Origin: Knoxdaviesia capensis
Lineage: Eukaryota > Ascomycota > Sordariomycetes > Microascales > Gondwanamycetaceae
Direction: 5' to 3'
NCBI GenBank assembly: GCA_001510575.1
Contig: LNGK01000012.1
Coordinates: 264,221 to 328,220 of the forward strand
Length of the DNA stretch: 64,000 nucleotides
Shown here: positions 1 to 11,463 of the stretch, piece by piece
Numbering within the stretch: position 1 is the stretch's first letter
Layout of the letters: each line of letters begins with the position of its first letter
Notes under the pieces: model-generated
The model's input: only the letters and a program-made list of their open reading frames with translations
Told to the model about the DNA's origin: nothing
Database searches by the model: none
Translations under genes and position numbers: made by a program

Positions 1-1605
1 CCCTCTCCGGATATAACGTAGCGGGTATTACAAGCTGAAAGGGGACATACAGTTCCTTCTATCTCCCTCCCAACACCGGGAGTATCTCACGGTCTTTTGG
101 CCCCAGGGCCTGCGTCTCGATCGTTAGGTTTGTTTATGCTTCTTTGGCTGCCAATGGTTCACAGTCTAGAACTTGACATAGCTTCAACTGGCAAGTCTAG
201 ACCGGCAGCCCCTCCGTTGGAATGTGTACCTGTAGTGCCTGTGTAGTACATATCTCTAGTCATTGCCACGAGGCATACGCAGCGCTGCACTAGGATCTAC
301 GGTTTAACCATAACTAAAACCTACTCGTTGAAAACATGAGGTTAACAGCAACGACTAACCACGGAGGGTTTGTTCAACTTTGAAGCGACGGCGACCCTTC
401 CAGAAACACTAAATAGTCCACTAGACTCATTCTCGAAAGCCGGTCCCGCGTAACAACGTAGCAAGGCAAAAGGAACGCAGGAAAAAGGAAAACAAGCGAC
501 ACGAGTCTGACACTTCGCGCTTCGGTAGGCCGTCCTTTTCCCCCTTTAATGAGGGACTTTGGGCTTGGCAGATCCCGGCCTTCTTGCGTTTCTCTGCTGT
601 ATGCCAAGTCCACGAGCGATTGACCAACACACCAGATCTTTGGGAGATACGGCATCGGCAAGCCGTACTTCATGTGGTATGTCGGTGCAGGAAATCTACG
701 GGACAGATCGCATAGCACACAGTACCTATAAGATTCAGGGCCTGTTCAGCTCCGGGGGTTTAGGCAGAGGGAAAATCTTCATCGTATTGCTGATCATCTA
801 ACCATCGCGTGAACAACCAGAAGCACGAGGTGACATCGGACACCACCAAAAAGGCGCATACTGTAGCTCTAGTGTGTTCCTCCGGCTCAACACCGCAGGT
901 GGTCATTCAGTGCAGGATTTTCATTCGTCTGGTGGTCCGATAATCTGGAAATAAAAAGACAACACCAGCGAAACGTACAGAATTATAAAATAATAGATAA
1001 TAATAATAAAATAAAAGGGAAAAAACTGGTTCGTTCCTCTCAAACGGAATATTGGGGAGGAGAAAAAAGCACGGCCGGAAGTTTGGAAGGGGACCCTTGT
1101 TCATCTAAATCAAACCAAAAAGAGGAGTGAAGAAAAAAAGAACATGGGAAAGATATTTGATTTGTGGTGCTACCCACATCCCGTTGGAAGCGAAAAGAAA
1201 GAAGATAACACAATTCTCTTCGTCTCGATGAACTACGAGTACGAAGTTCTCCTCTCAGCACATATCAGGATGAGGAGTAACAAGCCTTAATTCTCGCAAT
1301 CTTACTCCAACCGTCATCAGATCCCCGTTCTTCCTCAGGCAGTATTTTTCTATTTTCCCGTTTTACCCATTCCTGGGACAAACCATACAATGTACTGGCA
1401 TACCACGGTATGTTTTCACACGCCTTGGCGCCAAACCTAATTTTAAACCCTAGCCCTAAGGTACTCTTTTTAATTAAAGTAAAAAATCGTCTCCATAGCT
1501 ACTTCTTCTTCTTCTTCTTCTTCTTCCTTCCTTCGTACCACCTAACTTTCTTCCTACAAAACAATTTTTTCTTATAAAATAGGCGCTACATAAAACTAAG
1601 TCCGT

Positions 1606-1608
<3 letters not shown>

Positions 1609-1659
<51 letters not shown>

Positions 1660-1661
1660 AT

Positions 1662-1709
<48 letters not shown>

Positions 1710-1836
1710 ATACACATAGAGAGAAAAAGAGAGAGAGAGAGACGCACACACACACACACATAGAGAGAGAGAGAGAGACATAGAGAGGGAAAGAGAGAGA
1801 GAGATAGAGGCACACACATAGAGAGAGAGAGAGGGG
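1609..1836. repeat. compound GA-rich microsatellite
   Basis: Long GA dinucleotide runs are interrupted by CACATA and CACACA units, covering about 230 bp. The opposite strand gives three overlapping artificial Ser/Leu-rich open frames. A pure A/G versus T/C strand bias runs through the whole tract. Confidence 0.95.
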
Positions 1837-4783
1837 GGTGTCCGAGTTTTGGCGGGCGTGGAGTACGGTAGCTGGGCTCTAGTGCTGGCTTCCCTCTGAA
1901 CAACTTATCTAGTTAATGCCTTTAAGAATTGAAGAGTCAAGGCAGGATATAAAGTAGGGGGAGGTGTATGCTCGGTTCCTGGACCCCTATAGAAGTAGCG
2001 CTAAAAGCCCTATAAAAAAGATACTTCTCGATATCCTTGTCGGTGCAAGGGGGGGGGCTAAAACTTTGACCTTACCGATAGTACTGTATGTGTTCCCTGC
2101 TGGCCAAAAAAATAAATAAAAATAAAAATAAAAATAAAAAAGAAAAAGAAAAAAAGGAACCCCCTCTTTATGTTCTTTTCTCTTCGGTTTCCCCCAGTTC
2201 CTGGCCTTAGTATAAAATCCCCCTGGTCAATGACGTCGACGCACATACGCACACACACGCGCATATAGAACGAACAACGCTGCAGCCGTGCCAAGAAATG
2301 GTCTTTGGCATCGTTCTGCCGTGCGACCCTTGGTGGGAAGAAATTTCTTATTTTACTCAATATTATATCGTTTCTGTTGACGCCTTTCCAAAAAGAACTT
2401 TCTTTTAGCGTATATCTTTTTACTGCTGGAGAGTGAAGAATAATAGCAGGACATCGAGATCAACACAAATAACAGCGGTTGAAAACTAATAAAAAAAAGT
2501 TTCAAGGGGGGAAAAAGCTCCCCCCTCTGTTACTGATTTCATGCGCACGAGTAGCTAATGCAACCCTCCCAACCAGGCAGGATATTATAGACAGCCTCAA
2601 AATCTCGATAGGCAGCTTGTCGTCTCACCGCTTCAGATACGATCCTATACGCGTTATCGCCTACTCTTAACAAATGAGGACACCACCCCGTTCGTCGTCT
2701 TCGCTTTTCCCCCCAGCCACTGATCCAAACCCCGGATCAGAAGGACACGGGCATGCCCACTAAGGCCCCTCCCTCTCTGCCTCTCTATTGTACCCCAGCA
2801 TATGTCTCTCTCTCTGACCGTAACGCTATCCATAGCCTCCTCTGCGTTGTATGGACATAGTACTGTACATAGGCTGTCCGGACATATGAAAGGGGACTGG
2901 CGGAGGTGCCTGACTTGCTTATCTTAATGAATGTGTTTGCATCACCATGCACACCCGCCAAGCCGGCTGCCAAGCCCCGACAACAACATCCATCTGCCGG
3001 CGTTCAGTACTGTACGTCTACATATAGCAAATACTGTAGGTACATAGACGATGCCTTATGCGGCCGGGGGTGGTTTTATGCGATCTGATTTCCTTTTCTC
3101 GGGATTGCACCTGCTCCGTAACTTGTACATGCAGACATTTTCTGTCAGCCATCCCGATATCCGTCTATGACGCTTGACGCCCAAATAGAGTTCGATAAGA
3201 CACGCGGTTTGTCCCTCTGGCCGGCAGCCCGGCACAGTTCTCATCATCATAAACAAGTCCGCCCTGCATAACCCGTCCCCCAGCCTTTGCTGATGGCACT
3301 GCATCTTATCGGTTGTCGTTGTGGCCGGGTCGACAGGAGAACTTTACAGTTGGACGTACGGTCCCTTATAGGCTCACTGCTGCAGTCTGTATGAGCTGGT
3401 GGCGGCGGGGTTCGATCTCTGGAATTCGTATAGGGATTCGCATGATTGAACGAGGTAGCTACTGTAGATCCCCAGACGGTTGGACTTGGGGGACAAGGCT
3501 GTCGTCGTAAAATACCAGAAAGTGCTGCATGATATGGAGAAGCGGGTCATGCCCAAGCATCTCAACTTACTACTGTAGTTGGTTACAACCCACCACCTTT
3601 GAATGCTGTCTATCCACGCTACAAAATGAAAGACTTTGATACAGTGGATATTGTTCTACTCCTCAACACAAACACTTCGGAACCTCTTGTGCAAGAGTCC
3701 GCACTTTTGGGAGATAACCAGGCAATAAGGAAGACAAAACTCGGCTAATGGCTACTAGTTGTGTGACCAAAAGGTATTTTGACTTTATTTTATTTTATTG
3801 TATTTTTTCAACTGGCGGCGCACAGCCCAAGAAAATAATACTGATTCCCAGTCTTTCTCTCCGTGTGCCGGTCAGCCGTACACACTTCAGACATGCTTGT
3901 TAGTACGTTCCTGTGTCGCGGATGACGGGCGCAAACCTACGGCGGAAGCTGTCATGCAATCAGCAGTCAGATCTCGACGCCGACAAACAGCAAGCAGAGA
4001 AGGAGGTGAAGGATGAAGAAAACGGGGGAGGATCTTTTGTCCCTAATAAGGGGGACCCTGGTTTTATCTCCTAATTTATATTTATATATATATCTTTTTT
4101 GAGTCACATGCTTTCCCTCTCTTTTGCCAGGCGGATACAGGCTCCCGTGGATGGGATCCAAGGGATTTGTCCCGCTGGCGGTGAACCAGTGCCCATCCTG
4201 CAAAGTTCAACCCCCGAACCGAATCTGGGGGCACAAAAGAAAAAGTGGGATTTTCTTGTCATTTAAGGGCCCGCTTGATAACATGTTTGTGGCGAGCTAA
4301 CACCGAAGGCCAGAGAGGGGGAGCCTGAACTCTCAGACCCTAGTTTTATATCGGGGCCAGCGCCGGGCGGAAGAGCTTTGTTTTGATAGGGCACGTCAGC
4401 GAGAGAGCAACAGCAAAAGCAAGGGGTGGAGAAGCGAAATACGGGCGATCTATACGGAGCACTGTACTGTACTGTACTGAACTTGTAATACTTGTGGTAC
4501 TGGTGTGCGCGTGCGTAACTGCATGTGTTGCTGCATGGCTGGCGATCAGCGTGTTCGTTTATTCTGGTGGCCATTGCGTCACTGGCGCTTTCGAAAAGCG
4601 CCAGGAACTAGTATGTGGTGGCACGTTGTTCTGGTTGGCCATTAAAAAATGTGGCCAGCCCCTGGCACTATTGGAATTCCAGCGAGTCTACGGCATTTTA
4701 GTTTAAGGGGTAGGCTGTAACCGTGATACTCGTCCACATGGAGTGTGTCCATCTAGATATGCGGATGAGCCTATCGCTGCCTC

Positions 4784-4784
<1 letters not shown>

Positions 4785-4830
<46 letters not shown>
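4785..4830. repeat. CT dinucleotide microsatellite
   Basis: An almost uninterrupted CT run of about 45 bp. It creates Leu/Ser-rich artefact frames on the plus strand and Arg/Glu-rich ones on the minus strand. Confidence 0.95.
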
Positions 4831-4831
<1 letters not shown>

Positions 4832-6678
4832 AGCTTCAGATCGCCGCCTGCCTGCCTTCTCTGCCTCCGGAAGCAACTTCCTTTTTCCTCCCCTATCCTT
4901 TCCAGTCTCCACCCTGCCTAGAGAAATTCCAGTTCACCGTTTTATTGGGCGTAGTCCTAACCAGCCAGCCCAAGTGGGGCAGTGTGAACGTGAGCAGACG
5001 CTCATACCACAGTGCTGGTACCGCTACTGCAATAACAGTTTTGTGGCTGGAAATAGGGCCCCCCTAAAAATTACAAGGGACCCACATGCAACCTCACTGA
5101 TTAATCAACACTGGTATTCAACAGTAGCAAGCAAATATGTACTGTACAGTACACCCTTCACAGAAGCCAGCAATGCAATTCCCGGCTGTCGAAATACGCG
5201 TATAGCTATCCGGCCCTTGAAACAGAGAGCGAAAACTTACGTTCTTGCCATGCGCCGGTTGGTGTCTCTTCCTTCCTGCTTTGTTTCTGGCTCTTGCAGA
5301 GACGCATCTTCTTCCTTCCTCCAACATTGACAAGTCGCTCCTTCTTTGACAGTGTCGCCGCTAACTTGACGCTCTTATTAAGTCTTCTCGTAATGCGATG
5401 TTCGCGTTGTGCGTTTCCAAGCCCTAACTTCCCTTGCCCATGACGTAGCGTCGCTGATATCTTCAAGATCGCATCGCAGACACCATCACATCACTACTTC
5501 TCTTCTAGAACATCTTCAATTTTATAGTGCCGCGCGTGTGTTACCATCGCCCTCTATCCAATATGTATTGTACATACATTTGATCCTGCTTGTAGCCAGT
5601 TATTATACCATATGCACCGGTGCATCCCTCTGGGCAATCGGCGATACCTTCAGTAACCTCATTATCTGCGAAAACCCTCAACCCCCAGTACCACCTCAAC
5701 ACCTCGCCCCAGTTTAATAAAAGAAGAAAAAAAACATATCCCACATTTCTCTGCCGCTCAGCCGGAACAATCCCTGTGCTTGGTCCCTCGTCGCCTTTCT
5801 CTTATTCTTCTTCGTCTTCTTCCTCTTCCCTTCACTACCCGCCAACCACTGTCGGAGTACCTGCAGAAGTTCCATCTTCACCGTAGCCTTGCCTCTCGCT
5901 TTTTCCCTTTTTCTTCTTGTTATTTTCTTCAGTATTTCTCTTTTTCCCTACTAGGGCTTGCATCCATCTTCTAGCCGATTATCGTAGTTTCTCGCCTTCT
6001 TCGTTCTCATCTTCTATTACTTACATACCTTTCACCTGTACGAGTAATTGTTTCCTGTGCTGGCACTTCCGGCATCCAACCCCCGTTCCTCGGCCATTCT
6101 GACCTTTTTCTTGATCTGATATCTCTCATCGGTTACCCCCCTTAGACATAGTACATTATACTTCATCTATCGAGGGCATACATTCATCCAAACACCACAA
6201 CACACCGCGCACTCTCGTCATGTCATATCACACTATCAGTAGTTGACCTCAGTCTATCACTGCTTCTACTACTTGTCCAGCTTCGTTCGAACTGCATCTT
6301 CGCGTCGTGGAGTACTTGAAACTACTTCCGTCACTTCCAACCCGCCTTCCGGGACCGATCAGGACATTTTTTTTTTTTTTTTGCATCAAAAGCCCGTATC
6401 CATGGCCGTCATCTTCTAGCTCTTCCATCAAGGCACCACAATCGCCACCAGGCTTCGTCTCTCCCCCTGGCGCTGGATCGCGCAGGGCCTCTTATGACTT
6501 TATGATTTCTACCTCCACGAGCGGCCTGCCACCCTCTGTCATCTCTTCTCGACGTTCGGCTTCATCCCTCCCGGAAGTCGAATCTTCGGCACGCGACGAC
6601 ACCTTGTCCTCTTTGCCCTTCTCTTCACATCCCCAAGATCCCGTACGGAGGGCATCGCCCATCTCGTTGCTACCAGTC

Positions 6679-8963
6679 ATGAGCAACTCCAGTGGTCCGG
6701 CCGTCTCAAGAAGGCTATCACGGCCGTCCCGCCTTCTATCACCGGGCCTCGTGTCCCTCTTGCTATCCTTCTTCGTTTGGGCCACTGTCTTCGACCTTCC
6801 CGTGGCCTCTGCTGAAACCATCACCTACAACTTCAACCTCACATGGGTCAACGCCAATCCGGATGGCGCCTTCACTCGCCCTGTCATCGGAATCAATGGG
6901 GAATGGCCGCTGCCTGTCATCGAGGGTAATGTTGGCGACCGCATCGTCATCAAGACCAACAATCTGCTGGGGAACCAGTCGACTTCGCTGCACTTTCACG
7001 GCCTCCTGATGAACGGAACTGTTCAGATGGACGGCGCAATCCAGGTCACCCAGTGCCCGATCCCCCCGGGAAGCTCTTTCCTGTACAATTTCACGCTTCA
7101 GCAAACGGGAGCCTACTGGTATCACTCGCACAACAAGGCCCAATATCCGGATGGTCTGCGTGGCCCTCTGATCATCCACGATCCAGAGCACCCGTACAAG
7201 GCCGACTTCCAGGAAGAACTCAGCCTTACTCTGTCCGACTGGTATCACGAAGAAATGTCGGTGCTGGTTAAGGCCTTCATGTCCAAGACCAACCCAACCG
7301 GAGCTGAGCCGGTCCCTCAGGCGAATCTGATGAACGACACGCAAGGGCCGCAAATGGCCGTGAAACCCAACACCACGTATCTGATTCACATCATCAACAT
7401 GGGCGCTTTTGCCTCGCAGTACGTGTGGTTTGAGGGCCACGAGGTTGCGGTGGTGGCTGTTGACGGCGTGTATACCCGAAAGTACAACGCCAGCATGATC
7501 TATATCGCTGCTGCCCAGCGGTACTCCATTCTTCTGACCAGCAAGACCTCCGCGGACGCAAATTTTGCTATCGTCGCCAGCATGGATCAAGTATGACGAG
7601 CCAATATATCCCCAGGCGAGGGGAAGGCTTCTAATCAAGGTGGCACTAACTCTCTCTCAACCCGACAGGACCTTTTCGATGACATCCCCCACGGTCTCAA
7701 CAGCAATGTCACCGGTTGGCTGGTCTACAACGACACCAAGCCCCTCCCGGAGGCCACCGACGTTGACGAGTTTGATCCTATGGATGACTTCCTGTTGACC
7801 CCGTTGGATATGGAACCCCTCCTCCCGGCCGCCGACCGCGTGGTAGCCCTCACCGTGGAGATGGGCAACCTGGGCGATGGAGCCAGCTATGCTTTCTTCA
7901 ACAAGAGCACATACGTGGCTCCGCTGGTCCCGACGCTCTACACGGTGCTCTCCTCGGGTAGCATGGCCGATGAGCCCCTGATCTACGGAAACCACACGAA
8001 CACGTTCGTCCTAGAAACCAACAATATCATCCAGATCGTCGTCAACAACCTCGACGACGGCCGCCATCCTTTTCACCTTCACGGGCATCAGTTCCAGGTC
8101 GTTCACCGGTCCGAGGAGGACGGTGGTGTTTTCGACGCGGAAGCTGTCTCGCAGGCAGATCTCCCCGCGAGTCCCATGCGACGGGACACCGTGATAGTAC
8201 AGGGCAATGGAAATGTCGTCTTGAGATTCCGCGCCGACAACCCAGGTTAGTCTCTAGCCCCAGTGCTATGTGGAAGTATGTGAGGCATTTAGCTAATGAG
8301 TTGTGTCTCGTCTTCTCTCTGCTTCAGGTGTTTGGCTATTCCACTGCCATATTGAGTGGCACGTTGCATCTGGTCTTATCGCCACGTTTGTCGAGTCGCC
8401 GTTCGATCTCCAGCGCGATATCGGTCTCCCGCCGAGCCACTTGGAGGCATGCAAGGCCGGAAATGTGCTTTTACGCGGCAATGCTGCCGGTCGTTCAACG
8501 GACTTCCTAGACTTGACTGGGCAGCCGTCGCCACCCAAGCCTCTTCCCGATGGGTGAGTCACTGATCCCAATCAAGCCACAACCACCCGTGGAGTGTTTC
8601 TTCTGTCTAACTGTCGATAATAGATTTACCCGACGCGGCATTGTCGCCTTCGTGTTCTCCTGCTTTTCGGCCGTTCTGGGCCTCACTGTGATCGTGTGGT
8701 ACGGCGCCTCCGACCCGGTATCGCGAGACTCCAAGTTGGACTCAGACGGCCCGCCCGAAGCGCCGTCCGGCCCGGCCATCATCACTACCGCACCCACCGA
8801 TACCGACCGCAGCAGCAGCGGGCCAGAATCGGCACCGCATGCTAGCGGCCCTTCCAGCGATGCGGCTGCAGTCACCACCACAACGTCGGCGCTAGCAAGC
8901 GGCTCGAAGAAGTCGCAGCGGACGAAGAACCGCGTGCGTATCCTCGAGGCAGCGCCGGAATAA
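6679..8963 (+). CDS. FET3: FET3-type multicopper iron oxidase (ferroxidase)
   Basis: Four exons are seen: 6679-7590, 7669-8245, 8328-8553 and 8624-8963, giving 684 aa. The protein starts with a signal-peptide-like hydrophobic segment ending near PVASA. Three cupredoxin domains carry the copper motifs HFHG, WYHSH, HPFHLHGH and HCHIEWH. A transmembrane helix near the C-terminus (IVAFVFSCFSAVLGLTVIVW) is followed by a Ser/Thr-rich tail. Multicopper oxidases with this C-terminal anchor are plasma-membrane Fet3 ferroxidases, which oxidise Fe2+ for uptake by the Ftr1 permease. No FTR1 lies in the window, although the two are often neighbours in fungi. I chose the start at 6679 because it directly precedes the signal peptide; an in-frame ATG at 6502 would add 59 residues. 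All splice joints keep the frame. A laccase-like role is possible but less likely given the membrane anchor. Confidence 0.9.
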
Positions 8964-9492
8964 GGGAGGCGCTGAGTCGATTCACGCTTTTCTATCACGA
9001 CTATGAGATGTTCCTTTTGCCTTATTCAATCATTGGAGAGTGTGAGAAGTTGAAAAAACACACTTCTATCCACATTCCCACTTTGCATATATACTTTCTT
9101 GCAGCGCAGTTCTGTGTGCATTTTCTTTTTGGGGAGTCTTCACTTCGATACAATTCAGATGATATCGTTTTATTTTATTTTTTGATCATTATACCCTTCG
9201 TGTGGAGAAATAGAAAAACATTCAAAAGCCAGACAGAACCTGTAATCCATCGCTGTTGCAAACTGGTGAAAACTAGCCAAGACATCATCCACTACCCGCC
9301 AACTACCCGTCCGGTCTTATCAACAAACCTCAAACCCCCTCTCTTCTAGTCTCAGATCTCATTCCGATGGCATATATACTCTTGAGGGGATCCTTCGATC
9401 CGATCCGACTCGCCAATCCGCAGCGGAATGCGGTTCGGCCACGAACAAACCGCCCGCTTAAAGGGCGCAAGTCTCCCCACAGCTTCCGAGCC
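8964..9492. other. convergent 3' intergenic region
   Basis: This holds the 3' ends of the convergent ferroxidase and phosphatidylinositol synthase genes. It is AT-rich from 9050 to 9250, consistent with untranslated and polyadenylation sequence. No gene is seen. Confidence 0.6.
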
Positions 9493-10670
9493 TCACTCGA
9501 CGATGTTCTTCCGCGGGAGCCCCAGAGCGCGCCGCGACTCGACGTCAGCCTCGGCGAGGGCGCGACTCGCCTTGACCAGCTGCAGCACGTTGATCAGCTG
9601 CTTGACAGCCATGCCGGGGAAGCTGATGGCCGCGACCACCCACGGCCAGAACGAGTCCATCTTGTTGGCGCGCACCAGCTCCAGCGCGGCGGGGCTGTAC
9701 GGGTCGGGGAACAGCTGGCTCAGCAGCGAGGTGTTCGCGAGCGGCAGGTCGGGCGGCGGCGCGGCGCGCGGGTGGGCGGAGCCGAGCAGAGCGGGCGAGA
9801 GCAGCGGCGACGAGAACGAGAGGAGGTACAGCGCGATGAAAAAGACCTCGTTGAGCAGGCACAGCGCGAACAGGACGTTCTAGAGCCACACACACAAACA
9901 CACGGATTTGTCAGTTAGCACCCCGATATCTTGCTCCCCGGGGTGTTGCGAATGGGAGAGAAGGGGAAGAGGGGGGGGGATTTCTCACCCTGTTCGAGTA
10001 GTACAGATTCAACACCCAGCTGCGCTCCCGCTGCACATTCTTATGGCTCGCACCGGCACCCCCGCGCGCGAGCGTGGCGTACATGTGCACATAGTGGCTC
10101 GCCAGATCCAGCGAGATCAGCGTCTGGAACAGCACAGCGCCGCGCGGGAACGCGGCCGACAGGAACACCAGCAGACACGCCGTCGTGCAGCGGTCGGTCA
10201 CCATGTCCAGCACGGCGCCGAAGCGCGTGCTCTGCTCGAAGTAGCGCGCCGCGTAGCCGTCGAGCGCGTCGAGCAGGCACGACACGCTGTACAGCGCCGA
10301 GCACAGCCGCGGGTGCAGCGGCATGTAGTAGAGGGCGCCGAAGGCGAAGATCACGCGCGCGTAGCCTGTGCCGGAGGGGAAAGAGCGCATCCTGTGTTAG
10401 CTGGGGCGTGTGGGGGTGCGCGGAGGACGGCCGGAAGGGACGGAAGCGGACACGGAACCAGCGGCGGAGTTTCAAGGGTTTCGTTCAGGAGGGGGCTACT
10501 TATATTAAGTTCGGCCAGAACACAAAGATGTTTTCTCGGGTTTCCGGCCCCTTCCCGGACAATCCGGCACTAGTAGCTGCGGAAAGGCCGGCAGCACCCG
10601 CCGGTGTTGGAGCGGCGGTCGCACCTGCCGCCGCAGCAGCGGCGGTCTTACTCCGCGTCTGGCGATTCAT
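9493..10670 (-). CDS. PIS1: CDP-diacylglycerol-inositol 3-phosphatidyltransferase (PI synthase)
   Basis: The enzyme joins CDP-diacylglycerol and myo-inositol to make phosphatidylinositol in the ER membrane. On the minus strand the exons are 10670-10504, 10367-9989 and 9879-9493, giving 310 aa. The CDP-alcohol phosphatidyltransferase signature is complete: D92-G93-x2-A96-R97-x8-G106-x3-D110-x3-D114, preceded by D89. Hydrophobic helices surround it, and the region starting ENIFVFWPNLIGYARV matches the family N-terminus. Exon 1 begins with an Ala/Thr-rich low-complexity stretch. Intron 2 is ordinary (GTGAGA...TAG). Intron 1 (10503-10368, 136 nt) has no usable GT donor: the frame is kept only by splicing AT|ATAAGTAG to GGCAC|A, an AT-AC intron with a CTAAC branch-like site at 10400-10396. 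The GT five bases further on would leave an in-frame TAA in exon 1. Confidence 0.92.
10368..10503 (-). other. AT-AC intron in the PI synthase gene
   Basis: The donor reads ATAAGTAG and the acceptor GGCAC. Joining AAC TTA AT to A GGC TAC restores Asn-Leu-Ile-Gly-Tyr in frame. The donor differs from the fungal GTAAGT consensus only at position 1, and a CTAAC branch-like motif lies about 29 nt from the 3' end, so a U2-type AT-AC intron is more likely than a U12-type one. Confidence 0.8.
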
Positions 10671-11463
10671 GGTGGAGGGCTTTGCGATCCGCTATCGGGC
10701 TCTCTGAAGTGTATCTAGGAAGCGAGGAAGTCCAGATGTGCGCAAAAGAAGAAACTGAGGTGTGTAAAGGCTGTGGATGAAAAGATTACAAAATCAAAAA
10801 TAAGAAACCCCGGGCGGCCGGAAAAGAGCGCCGTTTCTCGCGTGGTCTCCCCCGCCTCGCTCGTCCACATACAAAATCCGCTGCGCGGCTGATAAGCACT
10901 GATAAGCACGGAGGAAAAGATAAGACGACGAAAAGGTCCTTCTTTTTTTGGAGGGGTGGGTGGAGGAAGGCGCGACAGCCGAATCGCAGATGGATTAAGG
11001 CGGGTCTCTTTTCGGGTGATATAAGGCTGGGTCGATTAACGTACATGAGAGTGTGGTTTTCGGTGTATATATTCGCTACATGCTGTTCCGGCCGGCCGGC
11101 CGGCCGGGGGCGGGTTGTGCGGCCTCAAACCCATCTCCGTGTCCGGGGCAGGTATTCCGCAGCTAGGGAGGAAAATCTTCGTTCAGAGGATGAGACCCCA
11201 TTTAGTTGTTGCTTTTAAGCCTGTAGAAGGCCGCTAAAGCTTGAAAACTCGCTCGTTATCAGGGGTGTAGAAAGCCTGTAAGCAGGGGCTGTTTAGCGCC
11301 TGAACGCTTCACGTCCGGAGTTTAACCACCGGGGCACCTCGAGCACTCCATGATCGCAGAAGTAACCAAAAGATATAGCCGTGAGCCAAGATGTCTATTT
11401 TGAATGAAGGTGTAACGTCACTCATTGAATATATATACATATATATATACATATATGAAAGTC
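10671..11463. other. PI synthase promoter and 3' flank of the Ada-like gene
   Basis: No gene is supported. The region includes a GGCC-rich palindromic run near 11091-11108 and an AT-rich TATACATA repeat at 11429-11456, which lies just after the stop of the minus-strand Ada-like gene. Confidence 0.5.

Larger units (their letters stand above)
1..6678. other. gene-free region upstream of the ferroxidase
   Basis: I find no supportable gene here. The open frames are short, lack recognisable motifs, and many come from microsatellites read as Ser/Leu or Arg/Glu runs. The region holds a GA-rich compound microsatellite (about 1609-1836), an A-rich tract (2099-2157), a CT repeat (about 4790-4830) and several copies of a GTACTGTAC-like motif (near 2861, 3006, 4461 and 5139). 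From about 5740 to 6120 the plus strand becomes pyrimidine-rich, as expected for the promoter and leader of the ferroxidase gene. Confidence 0.6.

Noticed and set aside
1474..1903. Three overlapping Ser/Leu-rich minus-strand open frames
   Set aside because: They are translations of the GA/CT microsatellite and have no domain.
4743..5330. 195-codon plus-strand frame
   Set aside because: It starts inside the CT repeat and shows no recognisable motif; composition artefact.
9367..10707. Long plus-strand frames opposite the PI synthase
   Set aside because: They are antisense shadows of the GC-rich coding exons.
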